64,000 bases of DNA from Ailurus styani (lineage: Eukaryota > Chordata > Mammalia > Carnivora > Ailuridae), in assembly GCA_002007465.1 (NCBI GenBank), contig LNAC01000378.1:695390-759389 (forward strand), in the 5' to 3' direction. Position 1 is the stretch's first letter. Each line of letters opens with the position of its first letter. Below are positions 55,175 through 64,000 of this stretch, one piece after another. The notes beneath the pieces were generated by a model. The model made no database searches and was not told the DNA's origin. It saw only the letters and a program-made list of their open reading frames with translations. Made by a program: the position numbers and the translations under genes.

Positions 55175-55370
55175 ATTTCTCCTCCATAGCACTGAACACA
55201 TTTGTAGTTAATTATTTGTGTAATTAGGTGTCTATGAGCCTCTCTTCCCCTAAACCAGATTGTAAACTCCTCGAGGGTAAGAGCCAGGTGTGCTTTTCTG
55301 CCACTGTATCTCCAGCCCCTGACACAGAACCTGGCACGAGGCAGGAGTTCAATGAGTGCTTGTGGGAGGG
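55175..55370 (+). repeat. L2 3' end
   Basis: 'ccagattgtaaactcctcga', 'gggtaagagccaggtgtgct', 'actgtatctccagcccctga' and 'cacagaacctggcacgaggc' are L2 3' terminal blocks in sense; well preserved. Confidence 0.88.
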
Positions 55371-55689
55371 CCGACCAGGCTCCAGCCCAAGTGTAACACT
55401 AGCACTTTCTCAGGAGGCCCGAGAAGGTGCAATTTCCAGGTACAGCCGAGAGGTGGCAGAGCAACTCTGCAAACAGTCACTTCCCTGCATCCAAAGGAGA
55501 AAACCACCCTGCCTGGGAGCTGGGTAGTTGTCCGAAACTGGAAGATCTGGGATAAGCTCTACTGCCCCCACATTGCTGAGCACAGGGCACTGCACAGCGC
55601 CCCTGCTCACAATCTTTGTTGGAAGGTGACAACTCTCAGTCATTTTTCTTTCTTCAATGAGAGCTCTCAACAGCTGCTGAGTGCCTGAT

Positions 55690-55800
55690 AAGTAGACCCC
55701 GAGGCTACAACAGTGAGCAAGGCAGAGGTGATTCCTGCCCTCCTAGAGCTTACATCTAGCAGGGAGGAGGAGGCAGATGAGACAAAGAAGTACAAAATGC
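55690..55800. repeat. L2-like ancient repeat fragment
   Basis: 'accccgaggctacaacagtg', 'agcaaggcagaggtgattcc', 'tgccctcctagagcttacat' and 'ctagcagggaggaggaggca' match the same family blocks as 40305 and 51590, same orientation. Confidence 0.65.
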
Positions 55801-56139
55801 TATGGGCCACGGCACCCTGTCCTGGTCCAGGAGAATCATGAGAGATTTCTGGAAGTGTCATGAAAGCTAAGGAGTAATTACATATTTACACACCCATATG
55901 AGTCATCGACCCTCAAGAAAAAGACAATTCCTTGGTTATGTAAAGCATTTCAAGGCAGAGAGAATGGCAAACATCCAAAAGTTTAGGAAATTCCACCATT
56001 GGCCTTTTTCAAATTCACCACCTGGACTAAACGTCACTATTTTTAACAGAAGACATTTGTTGAAATGGAATTCCAAACACAGGTCAAATCCCAAGACGCA
56101 CACGGACTTCCCCGAATTCTCATCTAGCATTTCTTGTAT
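55801..56139. other. Non-coding, no recognised feature
   Basis: Nothing recognised. The 115-codon frame 55898-56245 runs into the MIR that follows and has no family resemblance. Confidence 0.4.
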
Positions 56140-56345
56140 GTGTCCAGGGCTTTTCATTTCCTACAGTGTTAGCTTATCTGATTCTCACAGCAGATCTGCC
56201 GGGTTGGAAGAACAAACAACACGAGCCCCGTTTCATAGAGTCTAGCCTTTAACAGGGTGAAATGGAAGCTCAGAGGTTACGTGACTTGCTCAAATCCCCA
56301 CTGCACTGAGAGGCAAAGCTCGCTCTATAATCGGACCGCTGACTC
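56140..56345 (-). repeat. MIR SINE relic
   Basis: 'ttatctgattctcacagcag', 'gaaatggaagctcagaggtt', 'acgtgacttgctcaaatccc' and 'gaggcaaagctcgctctata' follow the MIR complement. Confidence 0.8.
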
Positions 56346-56924
56346 CCCGTGTGATGGCCCGTGTCCTATCCTAGGCTGTCTGGGGATTGCGGTGACACGC
56401 CAGAGCAAACATGCGGCGCGAACGTAAAGCGCGGACTTCCGTAGGTTCCTCACCTTAGCATGAGACCTGTGTTTCTGTTTGCTCTTATCCTCTATGAGCT
56501 GGAACAGTTTATATAAGAAAGAAATGATGTATTTTCTTAATTTCTCCTATGATAATAGAACTATTCCCATTTTCAAGCCCTCCTGGGGTAAACTTTGGAA
56601 ATATATTTTCCTAGAAATTCGTCCCTGGATTGTCAAATTTACTGGCATACAGTGGTTAGCAATAGTCTTTAAAAAGTAATTTGACAGTATTTTCCCACAT
56701 TGGCTTTATTTCTTCATGAATATTACGTTTTGCCTGAACTATGGCGAGAATGAAAAACCCTCAGCCTGCCTACTAAAAATAAGGACTTTTCTTCCAAAGT
56801 AACAATAAAATTGATCAAATTCTAGACCTTTAACACTAATGCAATATTTTTACTTCATGTACCTTCCAAATTCTAATTGCACTAATTATTCCAATTAAGT
56901 CCTTTATGGCAAATAATTTTCTAA
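56346..56924. other. Non-coding, no recognised feature
   Basis: A small CpG-rich patch at 56395-56445 ('catgcggcgcgaacgtaaag') precedes AT-rich DNA. No element or exon recognised. Confidence 0.4.
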
Positions 56925-57930
56925 GCCAGGCTCCAATCTAGGATCGTGTACTGCATTTAGTTTAAGTCCTGTCTCTTTAATTTCCTAGGACAGTTAGTTC
57001 CTCAGCCTACGGTTATATTTCATTTCATTGCCATTTCCGAAGAGTACAAGTCAGTTACATGGTAGAAAGGCTGTCAGTTTGGCCTTCAGATTGTATTCAG
57101 GTGATGTGTTTCAGGCAGGAATACCTCAGAAGTGATGCTCAGTCCTTCTCCGAGCATCACAGCAAGGAGGCACGTGATGTCAGTTTGCTCCAGGTTTTGG
57201 TGGATGTTCACTTTGCAGTCTTCTCCATCAGAAATATACCTTTTTCTCCCCTTTATAATTATTAAGTAATCTGTGGAGAAATAACTTGGATTTGCTTTAA
57301 CAAACTTACCCAGGGGTTTTTAGCTTCTTGCCTAAATCAATTATTACTATGTAAATTGCACAATATTGATTTCAAACTCCATTATTCCTACTGTATTTGT
57401 TAGTGAGCGCTCTCTTGTAGAGAAGAGTTTTCCCTTCTCTCTCCTGTTTTAGTGTATTGATTTTTTTTTTCCTGTTTTGGTTTTCAGGATCAGTTTGGAC
57501 TTGTGGACTCCCTTCACTTCGGTTTCTTAAGTCTATTACTTCCATGATTCATTTTGATGGTAAAATTGACACCACTGAGTTGTAGAAGCCCTTCAAGCCA
57601 ACTCCTACATCCTTCTGACATGCCCCATTGGTGTTCGATCGCTATCTTACTTTTGGCACAACGAGATGGTCCCTCTTCTCCAGAAGTCTCTGGTTCCTTT
57701 TACTGGTGAATGATCTTTAGAAAACAGGTCCTTGGCAATAGCTGGGGTGTTACTACTCCTTTTCAGCAGAGTCAGGAATGACTTCATACTGCTACCTCTA
57801 ATTCCAGTCCAACACCACAGGGTTCTTCCTCTTGTTCCCCCATTCCTAAGATGTATCTTCTTCCTCCCATTGAGAGAACCCTAGCTCTCAACAATAGTCA
57901 CAGAATTACCCATTTGCTTAGTCCTATAAA
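56925..57930. repeat. Ancient LINE-like repeat, copy 4
   Basis: 'ccaggctccaatctaggatc', 'gtactgcatttagtttaagt', 'ttattaagtaatctgtggag', 'ttgcctaaatcaattattac', 'tagagaagagttttcccttc', 'ttctgacatgccccattggt' and 'gtccaacaccacagggttct' correspond in order to the copy at 20130-24640. Same orientation as copies 1-3. No ORF. Confidence 0.68.
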
Positions 57931-58299
57931 CACACACAAAATAGTTTTAGAATGGTTATACTGACACAACAACCAACAACAGACTAAGAAAAGTTCAAGA
58001 TTTCTTTAAGGTATTTTAACTTTAGACTGAGGGTATATGTTCAAAAGTTAGTTGGATTCTTTTTTTCCTTCTTCTGTGTTGGCTATGTTATGAATTTGGT
58101 ATATAATTAGGTCCTTTCGTCTGTATTAAATTTTAGGGTTTTCTTAACTTTACTGATTTAATTTCACTTTCTGAATAAGTGAAATATTAACATGATCTCA
58201 AGAGTCAAAACTAAACCAGAAAAGGTCAACCCATGTCTCTGAAAATGTTTTACTATTTCAATATTGATTACGGTTTCCTTCTGTTGAATAGGTTGCTTA

Positions 58300-58661
58300 C
58301 AACTTTTGCATCAGCATGGATGGGACTGGACGGGATTATGCTGAGTGAAATACGTCAGAGAAAGTCAATTATCATATGGTTTCATTTATTTGTGGAACAT
58401 AAGGAATAGCATGAAGGACATTAGAAGAAAGAAGGGAAAAATGCAGGGGGAGAAATCAGAGTGGGAGACAAACCATGAGAGACTATGGACTCTGGGAAAC
58501 AAACTGAGGGTTTGGTGGTGGGGGTGGGTGAGCCTGGTGGTGGGTATTAAGGAGGGCACATATTACATGGAGCGCTGGGTGTGGTGCAAAAACAATGAAT
58601 CACGGAACACTATCAAAAACTAATGATGTACTGTATGGTGACTAACAAAAAATGGGAAAAA
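58300..58661 (+). mobile_element. LINE-1 3' end, carnivore lineage
   Basis: Last part of ORF2 ('atgggactggacgggattat', 'gctgagtgaaatacgtcaga'), then a G-rich 3' UTR ('acaaactgagggtttggtgg', 'gggtattaaggagggcacat') and 'tgatgtactgtatggtgact' with an A-rich end. 5'-truncated to about 360 bases. Confidence 0.9.
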
Positions 58662-59045
58662 ATATTTTTCTTAGACTTGTCAAAAGGTTTATTTTTTATC
58701 ATTTTATTGGTCTTTTTAAAGAATAAGCTTTTGGTTTTGTTAATCAGGTCTAGTTTTACCTATTTTCCATTTTAGTAATGTAGTAATCTTATTAATTGCT
58801 CCCATCTTCATTCCTTAGGTATGTGTTACCTGTTCTCTCCTACCATCTTGAGTTGGATACTAGTTTAATTAAATTTTGGGTTTTCTTCTTTTATAAGAGA
58901 TCTAATTTTCTTCTGTTTTGGCCACTCACCACAGATTTTAATATGGAGTTCCTTTATTTTCATTCAATTCCAAATATCATTAGTCTTCTATTTGTCCCAA
59001 GTCTTCATTTTCAAACTCTATCATTTAATTTTAGGTATGCGTCAC
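58662..59045 (-). mobile_element. Ancient L1M ORF2 fragment
   Basis: 'tcttagacttgtcaaaaggt', 'tattggtctttttaaagaat', 'aagcttttggttttgttaat' is the complement of the L1 ORF2 block 5' of the RT core. It decays to the right. The L1 at 58300-58661 inserted at its left edge. Confidence 0.65.
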
Positions 59046-59224
59046 TTACAAACTGCATATGCTAAGTTTTCCAACCCAATCCAAAAGTAATCACAGAATT
59101 TAATTCATTTGCACTTATTGGAATTATTGATATGTTTGAACTTATCCCTCCATCTTATGTTCCTCTTTATGGTGCCTTTCATTTATTTTTTCTTCTCCTT
59201 TTCTGTTTTATTGATGGATCTCAG

Positions 59225-59690
59225 GACTTTAAGTCGCAAAAAAAGAGAAGCTCACTTTAGCTAGTTTAAAACAACAGCAACAAATGAATTAAGTATTTCA
59301 GATCACAGAATCTCCGGTAAGAGAAAGTAAGAGAAACGAGCGTAGAGTCAACATAGTAATAACATTCAAATCACACCATAGAACTCCTTCTGTGGAGACC
59401 TTTCTGCTGCTGCTGAAGACTGAGACCTGAACATCTTGCCTCTGGCCAGCCATGTGAATCTGCCACCATCCCTTGCTGAATGCCCGCACCGTGCCTCCTT
59501 CTCTGTCCAATTCAAATCATCATGTGGTTGGATCTGATTAAATCTAGGTCACATGACTGTGCCCTAGCTGCAAAGCAGGCTGGGAAAGCAACTTTGTGGC
59601 TTCTACATTGGACAATTCAGACCCCTCAGGTGAGAAAATTTCCCAAACATAAGGAGAATGTGCCAAGGTACTGAAAATCCGGAAGGAATG
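59225..59690 (+). repeat. Ancient LTR/MER-like repeat (uncertain)
   Basis: 'ttaaaacaacagcaacaaat', 'tctaggtcacatgactgtgc', 'cctagctgcaaagcaggctg' and 'ggaaagcaactttgtggctt' resemble an old MER/LTR-type repeat. The left boundary is uncertain. Confidence 0.42.
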
Positions 59691-60469
59691 ATGAATGTCT
59701 ACTACAGCTGTATTGATTGATTTTCTTTGCTCCATTTTTTTCCTCCAGTGGTTTGGAAGCCAAGAATCCTATTCCTATTAAACACGTAAGTTTATATTAT
59801 TCCATAAAGATCTATAATCGACAAACCTCTATGCCCTTTCTCTAAACAAGATGGGATTTTTAGCATGCTACCGCTAACCTGTCTGGTCTCACTGTCCCCT
59901 CGTCTTCTCTCTCAAGGTAGAATCACTTTAGTTCAGTTCCAGATGCTTACAAATTGCTTTTGCCTTATACATGAGCAATTATTTAGACTTAATGGAAGTT
60001 TTTACCTGTTTTGTTGTTGTTCCTCATTGTTTCTTGCATTAATGTGACACAGCCAACTCACACTGGCTCACAAGAGCCAACTATTAGCAACTCCTTCCAA
60101 CTCTGTGTTCAATGACATGTCGGTAGCTTGATGTCAGCCATCATGGGACTATGTATACCACAGAAATAACCAAACACTACAAGTAAGAGCTTTCCCCACC
60201 GCCCCCAAAGAGTCAGTTGTTAAATATTTAGCAGCACACCACCGGTTGCTTGTATGTCATGCCTTTTTCTTTATTACATTACCTTCTAGTTTTAGTACAC
60301 CCTTGAGTATTTCAGAGAGGGTCCATGAAAAATAAAATTTAAGAGTATATATTTACCCTCATATTTGAATGTCAGTTTGCCTAAGAACAGGACTTATTTA
60401 AGACACTGCAAATTGCCTAACCAAAGTCCAGTTTTCCCTTTTTCCTCAGAAACTAAACCTCAATTTTTA
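59691..60469. other. Non-coding, no recognised feature
   Basis: AT-rich; no element or exon recognised. Confidence 0.4.
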
Positions 60470-60800
60470 GCACAGTACACTGCTGCCTGGAGTCAGCACT
60501 ACATTTTTCGGTGTTCCTTCAGTCAAGTGTGGCCACATGATCAAGTTCTGGCCGATAAAATTAAAGTAAATATTGTGTGGGACTTCTAGGAAGCCTCCTT
60601 AAAGAGAACTGACAAAACTGGGAAAAGCATCCATTTTCCTCTTCCTCCCACTTCCTTCATCTGGCTGTTTGGAATACGGACAAGATGGCTGGAGCACCAG
60701 CAGATACCTTGGATTGTGAGGTGAATTTAGGATGGAAACCACACCCTAAAAATGTTAGCAACAGAAAGACAGAAGAAGCCTGAGCGCTGATAATTTTGGG
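60470..60800 (+). repeat. Ancient retroposon-type repeat (unassigned)
   Basis: 'gtggccacatgatcaagttc', 'tggccgataaaattaaagta', 'gaatacggacaagatggctg', 'ggatggaaaccacaccctaa' and 'acagaaagacagaagaagcc' follow a frequent mammalian relic. Family name not assigned. Confidence 0.5.
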
Positions 60801-61387
60801 GAGCTGGGTGGATCCTAAATGCCTCAACTTTCTTGATATTTTCTATCTCTTTGTCTATTCATTTCATATTTGGGGCGATTTTGCCTCCCTCGGTTTCCAA
60901 TAACTAATTCCTTCTTTAGCCACACCCATTCTATCATTTTGCTGAATTCTTAATTTTAGTAGTCAGGTTTTTAATATGCAGAGATACTTTTCCTATTTTC
61001 TGTTTGTGAATTCAGTAGTGTAACAGGTTCTGATTCTTCCTCTTGCTCAGCTCTGCTCCAGATGGATATTTTATATTCACATTACTATACAGAATGAAAA
61101 AACTATAGTAGCAAATGATATTTTGAATTCTGGATATCAACTTCCAAATTACTATCTGGTGCTCTACCTCCATGGGTTCCCTGGGAATATAAAATAGATA
61201 ATAGTTCCTTGCTGAGTTAATATTTGTGGTTATACTCACTACTAAAGATTTTTATTGAAGAATCAATTAACAGAAAAGATAATTAAATATCCACTTCATC
61301 CTCTCCAAAATTGCTTCAGGTTTAAGGATGTGAGCTGATAAATAGTTATCATCTAATAAAAACCAAATAGCCATTCATCATTCTAGC
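60801..61387. other. Non-coding, no recognised feature
   Basis: AT-rich; nothing recognised. Confidence 0.4.
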
Positions 61388-61735
61388 TGAGGAATTGGCA
61401 AACTTTCTCTGTAAAGGGCTAGATATCAAATATTTATGGTTTTGTGAGCCATATGTCCTCTGTTGCAATTACTATGCACTCTAGTGTGAAAGCTGCCATA
61501 GACAATACATAAATGAATGGATGTGGCTGTGTTTCAATAGAATTTACTTATAAGCACTAACATTTGAATTTTATATAATTTTTAAGCATCATGAAATATT
61601 ATTCTTCATTTGTTTCAATCATTTAAAAATGTTACAACTGTTCTAGGTAACTGGCCACACAAAGTCAGGAAGCAGGCTGGGTTTGGTCTACAGGCCATAG
61701 CTATTATCTTCAATGCCCATGTTGGCCAAACCCTA
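61388..61735 (+). mobile_element. DNA transposon relic with degenerate TIRs (hAT-like)
   Basis: 'ggaattggcaaactttctct', 'gtaaagggctagatatcaaa', 'ttttgtgagccatatgtcct', 'catagacaatacataaatga', 'gtggctgtgtttcaatagaa' and 'gtttggtctacaggccatag' are the ordered blocks of a common non-autonomous element. The start 'ttggcaaac' and the end 'gttggccaaac' (its approximate complement) are degenerate terminal inverted repeats. No transposase. Confidence 0.72.
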
Positions 61736-61972
61736 CAGCATTTATGACTCTTTTCTTCTTTCAACTGAATTTCATCAACTAATGGATGTTTGGGAAGGGA
61801 TCATAGGTGTTTCCCTTCTGTTATTTCCTTTCTACTCAGCCTTATTTTGGCTGATCTGCATACATATGGAAAGCCTATAGACTGGCCCCAGCATTATTGC
61901 TTTACTTTGACTCTGGTTTTTAATCATAATTTTATGTTGAACCTAATAATGATGTAAGCTCTACACGCACAT

Positions 61973-61973
<1 letters not shown>

Positions 61974-62013
<40 letters not shown>
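61974..62013. repeat. (CA)20 microsatellite
   Basis: Forty bases of pure CA, followed by a purine-rich 'ggggaagggggaggaaggga' tract. Confidence 0.98.
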
Positions 62014-62015
<2 letters not shown>

Positions 62016-63171
62016 GGAAGGGGGAGGAAGGGAGGGAGAGAGGAAGGTTCAGAGAAAGACTGAGATATTGAGATGACTATCCTTCCTCATTACTATGAGA
62101 AATTGGGTTGGCTGGGTCCATTAACTTTTTGAATTTTGGTGCTTCAGACAATGAATAAAGCCAGGCTTTTTATAAGGAAGGGAGTCAATGTATCCTAATC
62201 CCAGAACTGTGGGTTCTAAAGTAAAAAAGGATTAGAATATTCATTCATGCAGATCATTCCATTGGATAGAACTTAGCTGATTCTCATGTGCTTGAAAACA
62301 GAAACATTTCTCTTCAGAACATGGTCCTGGCATCTGTGGACTGAGAATTCCAATCCATCACTGTACTAATTCCTTTAACCGCCTGGGCTTTGCTTGTCTC
62401 ACTTTTCTGAAATAAGGCCAGCCAAAATATAATGATAAATAATAATCACAAGGCAGCCAACTCCTCTAACCGGTGTTGCTGAAGAGAAAAGGTGTGTAAA
62501 CTTCACAAAATTATATGTCAGAGCACATCATTCCTCTGCACTTCCTATCATATTTGCATAAGAATAAAAAAATATGATGTCGATAGTTTTTGTTGTCTAG
62601 ACAACAGGGCACTTGTAAAGGGCTTGGCCTTATTCTCTTTTTGACACATTCTTAGTAGAACAGAATTAGGTAAATCTCTGGAGAAAGCAGGCATAGTTGC
62701 TTCAGGCTGGGCCACATTACTGGGGTCACCATGAGTGCCAGTGCCTGGTTCTCAGCTTAACAAATTCAGAAACTTGATTTTTATGGCATTCATATAGAGG
62801 TGATCAGCCTTCAGGGGACTGACTCATGCTAACCAAATTTATAAGAGACTAACTGATTAAACGGGAAGCCAACTGATTAATTTATACTGAAAAATAGAAG
62901 TGTTGGCAAGCCAGTGCGTTCTCCGTCAGAGAGAAAGGTAATTTGGAAAACCAAATTAAAGTCCAAAAGTTGTTTGAAAAATACAAAAGTCAAGACAAGA
63001 GTTGTTAGATGGATCCAAAGTACAGTCACCAAGCTATGCCATCCTGATTAGTTCTGCTTCTCTGATGGAGTGGACAGAACTTTCTAGTAGATACCAAGGT
63101 TTATGTTGACTGATCAGGCACCCCTCTCTCGTGGCCACTGCTAGAGATGCACTATGTCTTACTCTATGTAA
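62014..63171. other. Non-coding, no recognised feature
   Basis: Over 1.1 kb with no recognised element beyond the purine tract at 62014-62045; no exon. Confidence 0.4.
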
Positions 63172-63181
63172 CTCCTTTTTC

Positions 63182-63368
63182 TTTTTTTTTTTAAGATTTT
63201 ATTTATTTATTTGACAGAAAGAGCACAATCAGGGGGAGCAGCAGAGGAAGAGGGAGATGATGGCACCCTGCTGAGCAAGGAGCCCAATATGGGCCTCGAT
63301 ACCAGGACCCTGGGATCACAACCTGAGCCAAAGGCAGATGCTTAACCAACTGAGTCACTGAGACACCC
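63182..63368 (-). repeat. CAN-SINE (older)
   Basis: Poly(T), 'aagattttatttatttattt', GA domain, 'caccctgctgagcaaggagc', 'aggaccctgggatcacaacc' and head complement 'actgagtcactgagacaccc'. Probable short TSD tcctttttc on both sides. Confidence 0.95.
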
Positions 63369-63499
63369 CTACATATTTCCTTTTTCAAGTCTCTATTGAA
63401 AACTGTGTGATATGAAACATAGCCCAGGACACACAGGCAATATTCTGCCACCAATACCCAATGGACCAAATATTTCTACATCAAAGTCCACTGCTCTTT

Positions 63500-63760
63500 C
63501 CCCAAACTGCTTTTCCTATAATCTTGGTCCATTTTCTGAAAACAACTTTCTCCTTCTCGCTCTAACTGAAACTCAGCTCTCTCCTGAGAACATCCTTTCC
63601 CTTGTTGCCTTCTTAAGTGGTGGCTACTTTCTTTTTCTACCAAAGTCTCCATATTATTGGGTCTAGAAGTAAAGTAGGTATCCTTGTTTTTCATTGCCAT
63701 TTCCAGAACATTATTCTTCCCTCCACCAAAACACCTTCATTTTGAAACTTATATTATCAG
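63500..63760 (+). pseudogene. L2 (CR1-clade) ORF2 endonuclease fragment
   Basis: The frame of 63412-63666 contains FLLLALTETQLSPEN, which fits the LTET-W block of the L2 AP-like endonuclease, whose glutamate is catalytic in the family. Here Trp is replaced by Gln. The frame then closes at TAG (63664-63666). Only this short block is convincing. It is a decayed piece of an L2 that would be read on the plus strand. Confidence 0.5.
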
Positions 63761-64000
63761 ATCAAACCACTTACCATGCCCTCCTTGTGGCAGTCATCCA
63801 GAGACCCCAGATCTCTTGAATGTTTTAGCTCTTGGCACACTGTCACTCTTTCTAATGCTGCATCTGCCTTAACCCTTGAGACAGAAATCCCAACTAACTT
63901 ACACAATAACGGAGGGCTACTTTTCTCACATAAAAATAAATCCAAAGGTAGGTGGCTGCTGGCATTTGTTTATTGGTGTCATCAAGATCCCAGACTCTCT
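63761..64000. other. Non-coding window end
   Basis: May continue the L2 relic; nothing further recognised before the window edge. Confidence 0.35.

Noticed and set aside
55898..56245. 115-codon frame as a gene
   Set aside because: No family resemblance, and its 3' third lies in a MIR relic on the opposite strand.

Overview
The window is ordinary nuclear DNA from a carnivoran mammal. The clearest sign is a set of 17 tRNA-Lys-derived CAN-SINEs (SINEC type). The youngest of these read '...cagtgggttaaagcctctgcc...', a form I associate with mustelids (ferret, mink, otter); the mustelid placement is inference. Carnivore-type LINE-1 3' ends, older L1M, L2, MIR and MER5-type relics and several microsatellites fit the same picture. 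I recognise no protein-coding gene, no exon, no tRNA or rRNA gene, no CRISPR array and no prokaryotic feature. Nearly all open reading frames are short chance frames, frames through CAN-SINEs, frames running through N gaps, or pieces of L1 ORF2.

Layout: 1-6.3 kb is repeat-poor, AT-rich non-coding DNA with one MIR and a 203-base gap. 6.3-19 kb is a repeat mosaic: a younger L1 nested in an ancient L1M (7.3-8.8 kb), an L1 built of opposed pieces (14.6-16.6 kb), five further CAN-SINEs, and an L2-like block (17.0-18.2 kb). 20.1-24.6 kb is one ancient repeat split by a 3 kb L1 complex that carries three successive L1 3' tails and a young SINE. 26.5-32.7 kb is the longest stretch without recognisable transposons. 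It holds a small CpG/GC-box-rich patch, a strong G-quadruplex motif and a cluster of TCF/SOX-like sites, so it is the best place to look for regulatory function. 33.2-36.6 kb is a dense cluster of five SINEs with two assembly defects. 37.2-48.3 kb is mostly old repeats and unique DNA, with one very young SINE carrying a 61-base poly(A) tract. 48.3-49.6 kb is an L1 with twin-priming-like inversion. 51-57.9 kb is rich in MIR and L2-like relics. 57.9-64 kb contains further L1, L2 and DNA-transposon remnants and one last SINE.

Nothing here points to a new biological system. What can be supported is transposon history: nested insertions with target-site duplications (TSDs), inverted SINE pairs and families with several same-orientation copies. 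There are also a few candidate regulatory patches that comparative or epigenomic data could confirm or reject. Repeat family names come from memory of consensus sequences, not from a database search. Repeat boundaries are approximate (about 10-30 bases) except where a TSD is stated.
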